This document shows positions 56,581 through 64,000 of a stretch of DNA of 64,000 nucleotides, piece by piece. Every line of letters starts with the position of its first letter. The stretch's first letter is position 1. The notes beneath the pieces are model-generated. The model was given only the letters and a program-made list of their open reading frames with translations, was not told the origin of the DNA and ran no database searches. This DNA is from RI-231 sp041394905. Lineage in GTDB: Bacteria > Acidobacteriota > Terriglobia > Bryobacterales > UBA6623. A program made the translations under genes and the position numbers. The stretch covers positions 155,155 to 219,154 of the forward strand of contig JAWKHJ010000010.1 in assembly GCA_041394905.1 (NCBI GenBank), in the 5' to 3' direction.

Positions 56581-56999
56581 GGGAAGAAACCCACGACGAG
56601 CGACTTGTGGTCGACCCAGAGGTTCGGCTGTTTCTTGCCGTTGATGGTCACCTCTTGGATCACGCCGCCCTCTTGGGTCCAAGAGCGACCGAGCTCAAAG
56701 CTTTTGACTGGGCCCAACGGGCTGTTGGGCCCCCAGTCTTCCATGAACTCGTTGAAAGGATAGAACTTGCAGGGCTTAGCCTGCGAGCAGCCCCAAGTTT
56801 CGTAGGCCTGCTCGTATTTCTGGCTCTCGAGCAGGTTGAGGAACTCCTTCACCCGAGCCTCTTCGCGCCAGTTGCGGAAGAAAAGCCAGTAGATGCAATA
56901 CCCGATGACCGCCGCGAACAGGGCAATGCCCACCCACTTGGCAAATTTGCCGAATCCCCAGGAGTCGCGCTCGTAGTCTTCGAGGTAGCTGGTGGTCAT
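56574..56999 (-). CDS. Single-helix membrane protein of unknown function
   Basis: 141 residues, intact. A short cytosolic start 'MTTSYLEDYERDSWGFGKFA' leads to one membrane helix 'VGIALFAAVIGYCIYWLFF'. A domain of about 95 residues outside follows ('FLNLLESQKYEQAYETWG', 'YPFNEFMEDWGPNSPLGPVK', 'GGVIQEVTINGKKQPNLWVD') and ends 'LVVGFFPY'. The overall shape recalls NTF2-like/DUF4878-type anchored domains, but no family is recognised. It lies 42 bp after the Skp gene on the same strand, so a shared transcript is likely. Confidence 0.75.
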   Translation of the reverse strand: MTTSYLEDYERDSWGFGKFAKWVGIALFAAVIGYCIYWLFFRNWREEARVKEFLNLLESQKYEQAYETWGCSQAKPCKFYPFNEFMEDWGPNSPLGPVKSFELGRSWTQEGGVIQEVTINGKKQPNLWVDHKSLVVGFFPY

Positions 57000-57041
57000 G
57001 GGGGTCAGGCCGGGGTTCGTCTCCCAGCGGGGCCGGGCGGA

Positions 57042-57560
57042 CTATTCCGCCGCGGCAGGGTGCTTCGCGTCGTAGGCGGCCGTTGCGTCGGACGTGATGT
57101 CGAGCGCCGAGTTGTAGGATAAGGTGCTCGAAACGTCCACGATCAAGTCGAGCGCTTTCGATGCGCGCAACTCGTCGATGACCGCGCGCATGCGCTGCGC
57201 GCCGCCTTCGAGAATCTGTTGCCGATCGAAGTCGATGTCCGCCTGCAAATCTTCGGTCAGCCGCTGCGCTTCGCGCTGCTTCTCTTGGCCTTCTAGCTGC
57301 AAACGCGCCGCGTCTTCCGCTGAGGCGCTTTGCAACTTCGACTGGATGCCTTGGAGCTCTTGCGAAAGGGCTTCGAGCCGATCCTGATCGGGTTTGTATT
57401 TCTGCTCGAGCTTGCTGGCTTCCTTTTGCATTTCTGCCGTAGCCAACAGCGCCTGCTGGAAGTCGACCACGCCAACTTTCACCTGCGCCCACCCCGGGGC
57501 GGCGGCGGCAAGGGTCAGGACCGCGGCGAGCGCGGCGGTGCGATAGCTCTTCAAACGCAT
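57042..57560 (-). CDS. OmpH/Skp-family periplasmic chaperone
   Basis: 172 residues, intact. Signal peptide 'AALAAVLTLAAAAPGWAQ', then 'VKVGVVDFQQALLATAEMQK' (the usual VDFQ start of Skp). A long Glu/Gln/Lys-rich coiled coil of about 85 residues ('YKPDQDRLEALSQELQGIQS', 'EKQREAQRLTEDLQADIDFD') forms the tentacle, and 'VIDELRASKALDLIVDVSST' closes the body. The family carries unfolded outer-membrane proteins; here the clients would be the TonB receptors and beta-barrels of the region. The 258-bp gap upstream holds its promoter and an unassigned hairpin. Confidence 0.9.
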   Translation of the reverse strand: MRLKSYRTAALAAVLTLAAAAPGWAQVKVGVVDFQQALLATAEMQKEASKLEQKYKPDQDRLEALSQELQGIQSKLQSASAEDAARLQLEGQEKQREAQRLTEDLQADIDFDRQQILEGGAQRMRAVIDELRASKALDLIVDVSSTLSYNSALDITSDATAAYDAKHPAAAE

Positions 57561-57701
57561 TTCTTCTTCGAGACTCCTGTTCGAGGTCGAACCAAGCCCA
57601 GCGGGCCAAAGCGATACTTCTCTCTATTGTGGCACGCAAACCTTAGACGAGTGTGGAATCAAAAGGTTGCGCGGTTCGGAGGAGGAGAACTTTTGTAGGA
57701 A

Positions 57702-57734
57702 AAACGCCCCGGCCGGCGCCCAGCGGGAGCGTTT
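57702..57734. terminator. GC-rich hairpin in the gap before the enolase-family gene
   Basis: AAACGC-CCC pairs with GGG-A-GCGTTT, with one bulge. On the minus strand the stem is followed by TTTTT, so it could stop antisense transcription towards the Skp gene. No gene ends here, hence the role is unclear. Confidence 0.35.
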
Positions 57735-57752
57735 CTACCCGTGAGTATACAC

Positions 57753-57799
57753 CCGGAGTCAAGCCGGGAGCGCCGGAGCCTAGGTGATGCGCCTATAAT
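57753..57799 (+). promoter_or_regulatory. Promoter region of the enolase-family dehydratase
   Basis: TATAAT at 57794-57799, predicted start near 57806 and only about 14 nt before the ATG. Upstream CCCGG-AGTCAAG-CCGGG is an inverted repeat where the -35 region and operator would be. No consensus -35. Confidence 0.45.
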
Positions 57800-57819
57800 G
57801 GCGCAGGGATTTTCACGCC

Positions 57820-59064
57820 ATGCAGCGCTTTACACGCCGATCCTTCCTCGCCGCCGCTGCAGGGGCCGCAGACGCTCCAGCCTTCCTTGCTGACTTCCAC
57901 CGCCTGAGGGCGGCCGATCTCGGGAAGGTCAAGATCACCGACATCAAGACCATGATGTTGCAGGGGCCCCGCTCCTATACGCTTGTCCGGGTCGAGACGG
58001 ACGCCGGAGTCTACGGCAACGCCGAGGCCTATGGGTCGCCCGGCATCGGCGTGCGCGAGGCCGTCCACGAGATTGCGCAGTCGCTCAAAGGGCAGGATCC
58101 GCTCCAGATCGACACGCTTTACACCGTCTACCGCTACACCGACGGCAGCGCGCACCACCAGCAGCGAGCCATGAGCGGCATCGAGATGGCGCTATGGGAC
58201 TTGGCCGGCAAGCTCCTCGGCGTGCCGACCTACAAGCTGCTCGGCGGCAAGTTTCGCGACCGTGTGCGGCTCTACGACCACTCGACGCCACCGGACTTCC
58301 TGGACAAAGCTGTCGTGCGCGACTGGGCGGCCAAGGTCAAGAAGATGCCCAACGGCATCAAGCAGCACAAGTTCGGCCCACTGCGGAACAAGCCCGGCGA
58401 GGATCCAGGTCGCGACCCCTCCAACCGCATCCTCTCCTCAGCCGAGATCCGCAAGATGGTCCAAGGCTACGAGAACGTGCGCGAGGCGCTCGGTTGGGAC
58501 CACGAGATCCTGATCGGCTGCCATTGGGAGTTCGATCTTCGGTCGGCGATCGAGCTCGCCAACCTGCTTGCGCCCATCAAGCCGCTCTTCCTCGAGGACC
58601 CGTTGCCGGTGGCTTACTCGGAGAGCTGGCGCCGGCTTGCCGATGTCTCGCCCGTTCGCGTTTGCACCGGCGAGAACTGGTTCCGCCGCGCCGATGCGCT
58701 GCCCTTCGTGGTCAACGCCGCGATCGACATCTTGCATCCGGATCTGCGCAACTCCGGCGGCTTCCTCGAGAACAAGCGTATGGCCGATCTGGCCGACCTC
58801 TACTTCCTGCCGATGGCCAACCACAACACGGGAAGCATCGTGAACGGCATGGCGACCATCCACTGGGCCGCGACCGTGCGCGACTACCTGGCCTGCGAGA
58901 CGGTTTTCTTCCAGCGTGACTGGATGGACGACGTCATCGTCCACGACAAGCCGCTCTGCGTGGACGGCTTCGTAACGGTCCCGGAAAAGCCCGGCCTCGG
59001 CATCGAGCTTAACCGTGAAGTCGCTGAAGCGCATCTGGCCGACGGCGAAAAGTGGTGGGCGTGA
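57820..59064 (+). CDS. Enolase-superfamily sugar-acid dehydratase (mandelate racemase/muconate-lactonizing family), exported
   Basis: 414 residues, intact. 'RFTRRSFLAAAAGAADAP' is a Tat-like leader, unusual for a family that is normally cytosolic. The capping domain has 'TLVRVETDAGVYGNAEAYGS'. The barrel has 'AMSGIEMALWDLAGKLLGVP', 'GIKQHKFGP' (general base region) and three acidic metal ligands: Asp in 'HWEFDLRSAIELA', Glu in 'PLFLEDPLP' and Glu in 'VCTGENWFRR'. 'HPDLRNSGGFLENKRMADLA' and 'PMANHNTGSIVNGMATIHWA' follow. The pattern is closest to the D-mannonate/D-galactonate dehydratase branch; the exact substrate is open. It stands alone and ends before a strong terminator facing the other way. 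Confidence 0.85.
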   Translation: MQRFTRRSFLAAAAGAADAPAFLADFHRLRAADLGKVKITDIKTMMLQGPRSYTLVRVETDAGVYGNAEAYGSPGIGVREAVHEIAQSLKGQDPLQIDTLYTVYRYTDGSAHHQQRAMSGIEMALWDLAGKLLGVPTYKLLGGKFRDRVRLYDHSTPPDFLDKAVVRDWAAKVKKMPNGIKQHKFGPLRNKPGEDPGRDPSNRILSSAEIRKMVQGYENVREALGWDHEILIGCHWEFDLRSAIELANLLAPIKPLFLEDPLPVAYSESWRRLADVSPVRVCTGENWFRRADALPFVVNAAIDILHPDLRNSGGFLENKRMADLADLYFLPMANHNTGSIVNGMATIHWAATVRDYLACETVFFQRDWMDDVIVHDKPLCVDGFVTVPEKPGLGIELNREVAEAHLADGEKWWA

Positions 59065-59073
59065 CCCAAGCGC

Positions 59074-59104
59074 AAAAAAACCGCGGGACGGCTAGGTCCC
59101 GCGG
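59074..59104 (-). terminator. Rho-independent terminator of the TonB receptor gene
   Basis: On the minus strand CCGCGGGAC and GTCCCGCGG form a perfect 9-bp stem with a 6-nt loop followed by TTTTTTT, 31 bp after the TonB receptor stop and 10 bp past the end of the opposing gene. Confidence 0.85.
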
Positions 59105-59134
59105 CTCCAAAGGATCAATTGGGGTGTTTTGGGG

Positions 59135-62100
59135 TTACCAGTAGAGCTTGAGAGCGAACTGGATCTGGCGCGCCGGGAATGTCCCGTTGATCACGCCGTA
59201 GGAGCTCTGGTCGACGCGTCCGTTCGCCGCCAGGAAGTTGGTGTGGTTGAGCAGATTGAAGAACTCGGAACGGAATTCGACCCGCGCGCCTTCGCGAGGC
59301 AGCGGAAATTCCTTGTAGATGCCGAGGTCGGCCTGCCACAACCCGCTCGAGCGCGCCACGTTGCGTCCCAGGTTGCCGAAAGGATGCGTGACGTCGGTCG
59401 GGATGGAGAGCGCGCTCTTGTCGAAGTAGTTGCTCGGGTCGGATTGGTTCCCGTACAATTCTCCGCCGAGGTAGTTCGGCCGCTGACGGCAGCTTCCGCA
59501 GGCTTGCATTGCCGTGTTCGGTCCGTAATAGATGTGGACCGGGTAGCCGGACCGCGCTGTGTTGATCAGCGTCGTCCGCCAGCCGCCGAGCACGGCATTG
59601 ACGACCGGGTTGAGGCCTTGGCCGAAGCGGCAGCCGCAGTAGAAGGGAACATCCCAGATGAGCGCCGTCACGTTGTTGGCGGGCGTGTCGTAGCTCGACA
59701 GCGCTCGCTCGCTCGGCGGGTTAGCCCAGAAGTTCACGCGCGAGGAGTCGCCGTTGTAGGTCTCCAGGTGGCCCGGAGCATTGTCGATGGCCTTGGACCA
59801 AGTGAAGGAGTTGAGCAGGTAGAAGCCGTCGGACCACTTCTTCTCGACCTTCATCTGGAAGGAGTTGTAGCTGGTGCGAGGAAACGCCGTCGAAGGCGAT
59901 CTGTATCTCCTGGAATCCCGCGATCGGGCGGCGATCGTTGATCCGAGAGATTCCCGCCGGCGACATTTGGCAGCGGCTGGTTGTAGTCGCTCAGGATCGG
60001 CTGCTTGCGGCCCGAGTTGCCCACGTAGCGCCAAGTCGACGGCCAGGTCCCGGTAGAGGCGCTGATGCTGGACGGAGAAGTGCCAGCTCTCGACGTAGCC
60101 GGTGCGGGTGTTCTTGGGGATGTGGTTGATGCGGGCGCGCGACGTCGAGTACTGATCCTGCGAGAGGAAGTCCGTTGGGAAACCTTCCTGCGTGCGCACG
60201 AAGCAGTCGGTGAAGACGCTGGAGGAGTTGCAGAGAGGCGAACCGCCGCTCAAGCCGCGCGGTCTGCGTCTGGGTCACGCGGAAGTAAAACGGTCCCGTG
60301 AACCCGAGGAGGTTCTCGCCGCCCATGCGGTTGAAGTGGATGTAGCTAACACCGTAGCCGCCGCGCACGACGGTCTTGCGATGCAACTGATAGGCGAAGC
60401 CGACTCGCGGCCCAGTTGTTCTTGTCCGGCTTGACCAGCGCACGGTCATAGGTCGAGCCGTCTCTCGCGAAGATCAGCGAACGGGTGTCGGGATCGAAGT
60501 TGCCGAGGCGGTTGTCGCGTTCCCACTGAGGCGTGGCGTACTCGTAGCGGACGCCCAGGTTGAGCGTGAGCTTCTGGTTGACCTTCCAGTCGTCCTGCAG
60601 GTAGCCGAAGTGCATGCGCTGACGGTATTTGAGGATGCGGAAGGTGGAGAGCTCGTAGCTCGACTGCGCGCCGACAAAGAAGTCGGCCAGGTTGTAGATG
60701 TTGTTGTTCGCCGCCGTGCCGCCCTTGCTGAACTGGCCGCGGTACTGGCTCAAACCGTAGACCGGCGAGAGGTCGTTGATGTCGGTGTTGATCGCCTGGT
60801 GCTCGTAGCCGATCTTGATCGTGTGCGAGCTGAGGATCTTCGACCAGTTCACGCGCGGATTGAGCACGTCAGGGTTCTGGAACTGCGGGTTCGACGTCTG
60901 GCGGCCCCAGCTCGTGAAGCCCGAGGCTTGCTGCGAGTTCAAACCGCCGCCGATGCGGTCATCGTTCGGGATGTTGGGGATGCCGTAGGTCTCGGTCATG
61001 TTCGGCAGCGAAGCGTTGACCGGCGACTTGCCGCCGCGCGAATGAGTAAAACCAACGCGCACTTCGAGCAGCGCGGTGGGCGACATCGTCCGGGTGGTTC
61101 CGCCCACGAAGCCGATGTTGCTGGCGAACATTGCCGTTGGAGTCGCCGCCTGAGGGGCCGGGGATCTCGTCCGGGTTGAACCAGTTGAGCTCGCGGTGGC
61201 TATAGCGGCCGAAGAAGGTGAGCGAGTCGCTCAAGTAGAGATCGCTCTTGATGTTGCCCTTGTTGTCGTCCTGCATCTCCGACGGCAACGACTCGAAGTT
61301 GTTGCCGATGCCGAGCGAACCAACGCCGGCGCGATTAGGCGCGGGCAGGTCGCCGAGGACCTTCTGCGCGAAAGCAAGCTGCGTTGTTTGCGGAATCGTC
61401 CGCGATCGCCGCCATAGGGCGTCCCCGTGTAAGGGTCGACGACGGGCGCGCCCATGATGCCTTTCCGCATGTCCAAGGTGGGCACGTCGGCGAAGACGAG
61501 CTGGCTCTGGCGTAACAGGCCTTCGTAGTCGGCGAAGAAGAAGGCGCGGTTCTTGACGATCGGCCCGCCGCCGGCGAGCCGAACTGGTTCTGCACGCAGA
61601 TTAGGCTTGCCGTTTCGCGGCTTGAAGAAGCCGACCGCGTTGAGCTTGGTGTTGCGCAGGAACTCCCATGCGGTGACGTGGAAATCGTTCGTACCGGACT
61701 TGTAAGCGGCGTTGATCACCGCACCGCCGGCGCGGCCGTACTCGGCCGAGAAGTTGTTGGTGACCTTAAATTCGCCGACGGCGTCAGGCGAGCTGCACGA
61801 CTTGGCTCGAGAAGCCTTGGTTCGAGGTGCCGTACGAGTTGTTGTCCACGCCGTCGAGCGAGAAGTTGTTAAACGACGAGCGCTGACCGTTGACGTGGTA
61901 CGAGGCGTTGCGGCCTGAGAGCGATCCGCGCAGCGCCTGCGAGGTGCCCGGCGCGAGCAGCGCCAAGTCTGCGTAGAACGGTAGTTCAGCGGCAAGTCAA
62001 CGGCTTGCTTGGAGCCGACGACGGTTGCGCGGTCGCTCGAGTCAGTCTCGATCAGCGGGCAGCCGGTCGCTGACGGTCGCTGGTCGAGCCGACTTCGAGG

Positions 62101-62409
62101 CTGAGGTCGGCGCGCTGGCGAGCGCCGACGACGACAGGAAAGGTCTCCGAGACGGCGGTCTTGAAGCCGTCTTGCGAGGCCGAAACCTGGTATTCGCCGA
62201 TGGCGACGTTGAGAATTGATAGTTGCCGGAAGCGTCCGTCGAAGCCGCACGCTCGATTCCAGTGTTGACGTTTGTGAGCGTCACGGACGCGCCGAGGCCG
62301 CATCGGTCGCGTCATGAGATGGTTCCCAGCACCGCCGCATTTTCGAACTGCCCGTGAATTGGAGTGCGAGACTCAGGGTCAAAGACCGAACCAGAAGTAT
62401 CTTTCTCAT
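59135..62409 (-). CDS. TonB-dependent receptor, Oar-like (frameshifted)
   Basis: Outer-membrane receptor of about 1090 residues. The ATG at 62409 starts 'RKILLVRSLTLSLALQF', a signal peptide. After frame changes the CarboxypepD_reg domain reads 'SVTLTNVNTGIERAASTDAS', 'GEYQVSASQDGFKTAV' and 'RADLSLEVGSTSD'. The plug has 'LLAPGTSQALRGSLSGRNAS' and 'FNNFSLDGVDNNSYGTSNQG', and 'EFKVTNNFSAEYGRAGGAVI' and 'GTNDFHVTAWEFLRNTKLNA' follow. The barrel shows many strands ('HFGYLQDDWKVNQKLTLNLG', 'YLLNSFTWSKAIDNAPGHL', 'PFYCGCRFGQGLNP') and ends in 'ARQIQFALKLYW', a terminal aromatic. About eight frame changes. Substrate unknown. A CG-centred palindrome precedes the gene. Confidence 0.88.
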
Positions 62410-62423
62410 TAAAAAAACTCCCA

Positions 62424-62435
62424 TCAAGCGCTTGA
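62424..62435. promoter_or_regulatory. CG-centred palindrome in the TonB receptor leader
   Basis: TCAAGCGCTTGA, a perfect 12-bp palindrome 15 bp before the receptor ATG, next to its GGGAG ribosome site. Binding there would block translation or transcription. Related to the palindrome at 691. Confidence 0.4.
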
Positions 62436-62451
62436 AGCGCACTACTTTCTA

Positions 62452-62526
62452 GGGCTATCAGAGCCCGTTACGGAGCCGTTTCGGGAGCGTCAAGATTTCC
62501 TACATCCGGCCCGATGGAGTATCGGG
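62452..62526. promoter_or_regulatory. Two further inverted repeats in the divergent gap
   Basis: GGGCT-ATCAG-AGCCC (62452-62466) and CCCGAT-GGAGT-ATCGGG (62510-62526), both perfect, lie between the TonB receptor and the metallophosphoesterase. The first may be a promoter-proximal operator for the receptor, the second for the phosphatase; this is inference. Confidence 0.3.
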
Positions 62527-62638
62527 ATCGATAATGGGCTTGAAGGATCGCGGGTCAGAGTGCAGAATGAGGGCCGCTCTGTCCGGAGTTCCAAGTCGCA
62601 GCTTAGGCGCGGAGAAGGACGTCAGAAAAAAGAGGGCA

Positions 62639-63643
62639 GTGGATCTCGATCGACGCATGTTCCTCGAGCTGCCACTGCTCGGCGGGCTCTCAACTCTGGT
62701 GGGGCCGCCGTTGGAGGTGGCCGCGCGCGCCCATCGTCCGCAGCCGGGCCGCTCCGGCCTCTTGCGCTTTGGCGTGATGGGCGACGGGGGCTCAGGCGCG
62801 CAGGCTCAGGCCGACATTGCTGCTCAGATGCAGGCTTGGCGCAAGCAGGCCCCGTGGGAGTTCGCGCTTTCGCTCGGCGACAACGTCTACGAGAACGGTG
62901 AAACCGAGCACTTCGATTCACGGTTCCTGGGCGTCTACCGGGACTTGCTGTCGGACGGCGTGCCGATCCACTCGACCTTGGGCAACCACGACGTACGCAA
63001 TCGCGATGGCCGCGAGATGGTGGCCACGGAAGGCTTCGGATTCATCGGTAAGCGCGACGAGTACGAGATGGAAGCCGGGCCGCTGCTGCCGGACGGCAAG
63101 CGCTTGGCCCGCTTCGTGTGCTTGAACTCGAACGCCTGGATCGACGCCGTCGACCAAGGGGATACCGGCAGACTGGAGCGCTTGCACGGCGATCTGCGCG
63201 AGCGTTTAGGGCGTGCGGACAAGTACCGCTGGAATATCGCGTTCTTCCACCACCCCATCCACTCTTACGTCAAGAAGTTCTTCTTCGGGGTGGATAAATG
63301 ACACGGTTCGAGCGAGCAGCTCCAGCGTGAGCTCGAGCCAGAGCTGCGTGAGACCGTTGACCTTGTTCTGACAGGCCACGACCACTTCTTCGAGCAGCTG
63401 AAGCCGCAACATGGCGTCCAGCACATCGTGTCTGGCGGTGCGGGAAAGATGCGCAAAGGGGCCAACGGCGGCCATCCGCAGGTGGACTTCGCCGCGGACG
63501 CCTACCACTTCATGGACTTTGCGCTCGACGAGGACGAGCTGCGCTTCCAGGTGATCGGCGAAAAAGGCGAGCGAATCCATGCCGCGACCCTGCCCAAGCG
63601 CGACTGGAAGCGGAGCGCTGGAGGGCTTTGGGTCGCGGCGTAA
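62639..63643 (+). CDS. Exported metallophosphoesterase (purple-acid-phosphatase-like) with one in-frame TGA
   Basis: About 334 residues from a GTG at 62639. Leader 'RRMFLELPLLGGLSTLVGP' is Tat-like. Metal-site motifs: 'LRFGVMGDGGSGAQAQADIA' (GDxG), 'FALSLGDNVYENG' (GDNxY), 'IHSTLGNHDVRN' (GNHD), 'WNIAFFHHPIHSY' (HHP) and 'VDLVLTGHDHFFEQL' (GHDH), then 'VQHIVSGGAGKMRKG'. A TGA at 63299-63301 interrupts the frame between 'KKFFFGVDK' and 'HGSSEQLQRELEPELRE', with the same frame on both sides. A base substitution or paired indels is the simplest reason; a selenocysteine is less likely because no good SECIS follows and the position is not catalytic in the family. Confidence 0.8.
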
Positions 63644-63687
63644 GGGTCCGACGAATCCTGTCAAAAAGAGGTCGGATTCAGAATTCT

Positions 63688-64000
63688 TTACACGTGGCCG
63701 CGTGCGGCCACCGGCCAGATCTCCACTACCTGATCGCCCTTGCAGACGAACATCCGGTCGTAGAGATTCACGTTCGGATCGCAGTGGGGAACGATCAGCT
63801 CGACTTTGTCGCCGAGCTTCACCTCTTTCTCGGCGTCCTTCAGGTGCAACCGCCCGTGCTCGTCGCCGTTGAACGAATAGGTCACACCAGGTAGCAAGAC
63901 GTCTGGCGGGAAGGCGCGGTCGGTCGAAAAAGCCTTCAATCCGGCATCGATCGTGGCGATGTCCTCGTGGCTCTTGCTCATCACCGTGGAGAGCACGGTG
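63688..64000 (-). CDS. D-serine-deaminase-like (DSD1 family) PLP enzyme, C-terminal end; runs off right edge
   Basis: Only about the last 104 residues are in the window. 'ATIDAGLKAFSTDRAFPPDV' and 'YSFNGDEHGRLHL' lead to 'LGDKVELIVPHCDPNVNLYD' with the His-Cys pair that binds zinc in D-serine dehydratase/D-threonine aldolase-like enzymes. 'VVEIWPVAARGHV' is the typical end. The PLP lysine domain lies outside the window. It is convergent with the metallophosphoesterase. Confidence 0.8.
   Translation of the reverse strand, partial: TVLSTVMSKSHEDIATIDAGLKAFSTDRAFPPDVLLPGVTYSFNGDEHGRLHLKDAEKEVKLGDKVELIVPHCDPNVNLYDRMFVCKGDQVVEIWPVAARGHV

Noticed and set aside
1..64000. CRISPR arrays, insertion sequences, prophage or integrase genes, rRNA
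   Set aside because: No regularly spaced direct repeats, transposase or integrase motifs, or rRNA stretches were found.

Overview
The window is a GC-rich bacterial chromosome segment that looks like an acidobacterium of the Solibacter/Bryobacter type (inference). The lineage-typical markers are two Oar-like TonB-dependent receptors with carboxypeptidase-regulatory N-termini, a TIGR03437-type C-terminal domain, FG-GAP/ASPIC proteins, a BlaI plus M56-TonB pair, DUF1549/DUF1553 and DUF1501 neighbours, and several sulfatases. Many genes carry one to several frame changes, while others (dxr, rseP, gltD, tatC, fdhGHI, miaA) are clean. Uncorrected long-read indels are the simplest explanation, so broken genes are mostly annotated as frameshifted CDS rather than as decayed genes.

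Layout. 1-10.5 kb: edge of a TonB receptor, a membrane histidine kinase, a glutaredoxin-like remnant, a broken SDR, a VCBS lipoprotein, a large ASPIC/UnbV-TlpA-TPR protein, gluQ and a sulfatase. 10.6-18 kb: a beta-hydroxyacid dehydrogenase, dxr-rseP, a lone DUF7948 protein, a DUF72 protein, an SGNH hydrolase and a small carboxypeptidase-regulatory protein. 18-27 kb: NUDIX-mutS2, a lipoprotein sulfatase, an exported peroxiredoxin, a Reeler/TIGR03437 protein and BlaI/M56-TonB. 27-40 kb: a beta-barrel, an MpaB-like oxygenase, an MFS carrier with glucarate dehydratase, gltD, an SMP-30 lactonase, an Xaa-Pro peptidase, tRNA-His, a HAD phosphatase behind a cobalamin-riboswitch-like leader, a di-haem peroxidase and a PfkB kinase. 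40-50 kb: tatC-tatA, a FadN-like beta-oxidation enzyme and a complete membrane formate dehydrogenase operon (alpha, beta, gamma, fdhE). 50-64 kb: a PSD1/DUF1549/DUF1553 plus DUF1501 pair, a secreted kinase-like protein, miaA, a Skp/OmpH chaperone, a second enolase-superfamily dehydratase, a TonB receptor, a metallophosphoesterase and the tail of a D-serine-deaminase-like enzyme.

The strongest unusual signal is selenocysteine. Two otherwise intact genes have a single in-frame TGA exactly at the catalytic Cys/Sec position: an exported PxxxTxxU peroxiredoxin (22590-23105) and formate dehydrogenase alpha (47303-50311). Each TGA is followed 18-22 nt later by a perfect or near-perfect stem with a 5-nt loop starting AG, the geometry of a bacterial SECIS. 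Other non-coding signals are three C-rich hairpin/terminator units that look like small RNAs, a cobalamin-riboswitch-like leader, a dxr promoter whose spacer is a perfect palindrome, similar CG-centred palindromes before both TonB receptors, and a tRNA-His with A73 and no encoded G-1.

Functionally the segment suggests a respiring heterotroph living on complex, partly sulfated polysaccharides and sugar acids (sulfatases, TonB receptors, glucarate dehydratase, lactonase, enolase-family dehydratase). It also carries formate-linked electron transport exported by Tat and a periplasmic peroxide defence based on selenium and haem.
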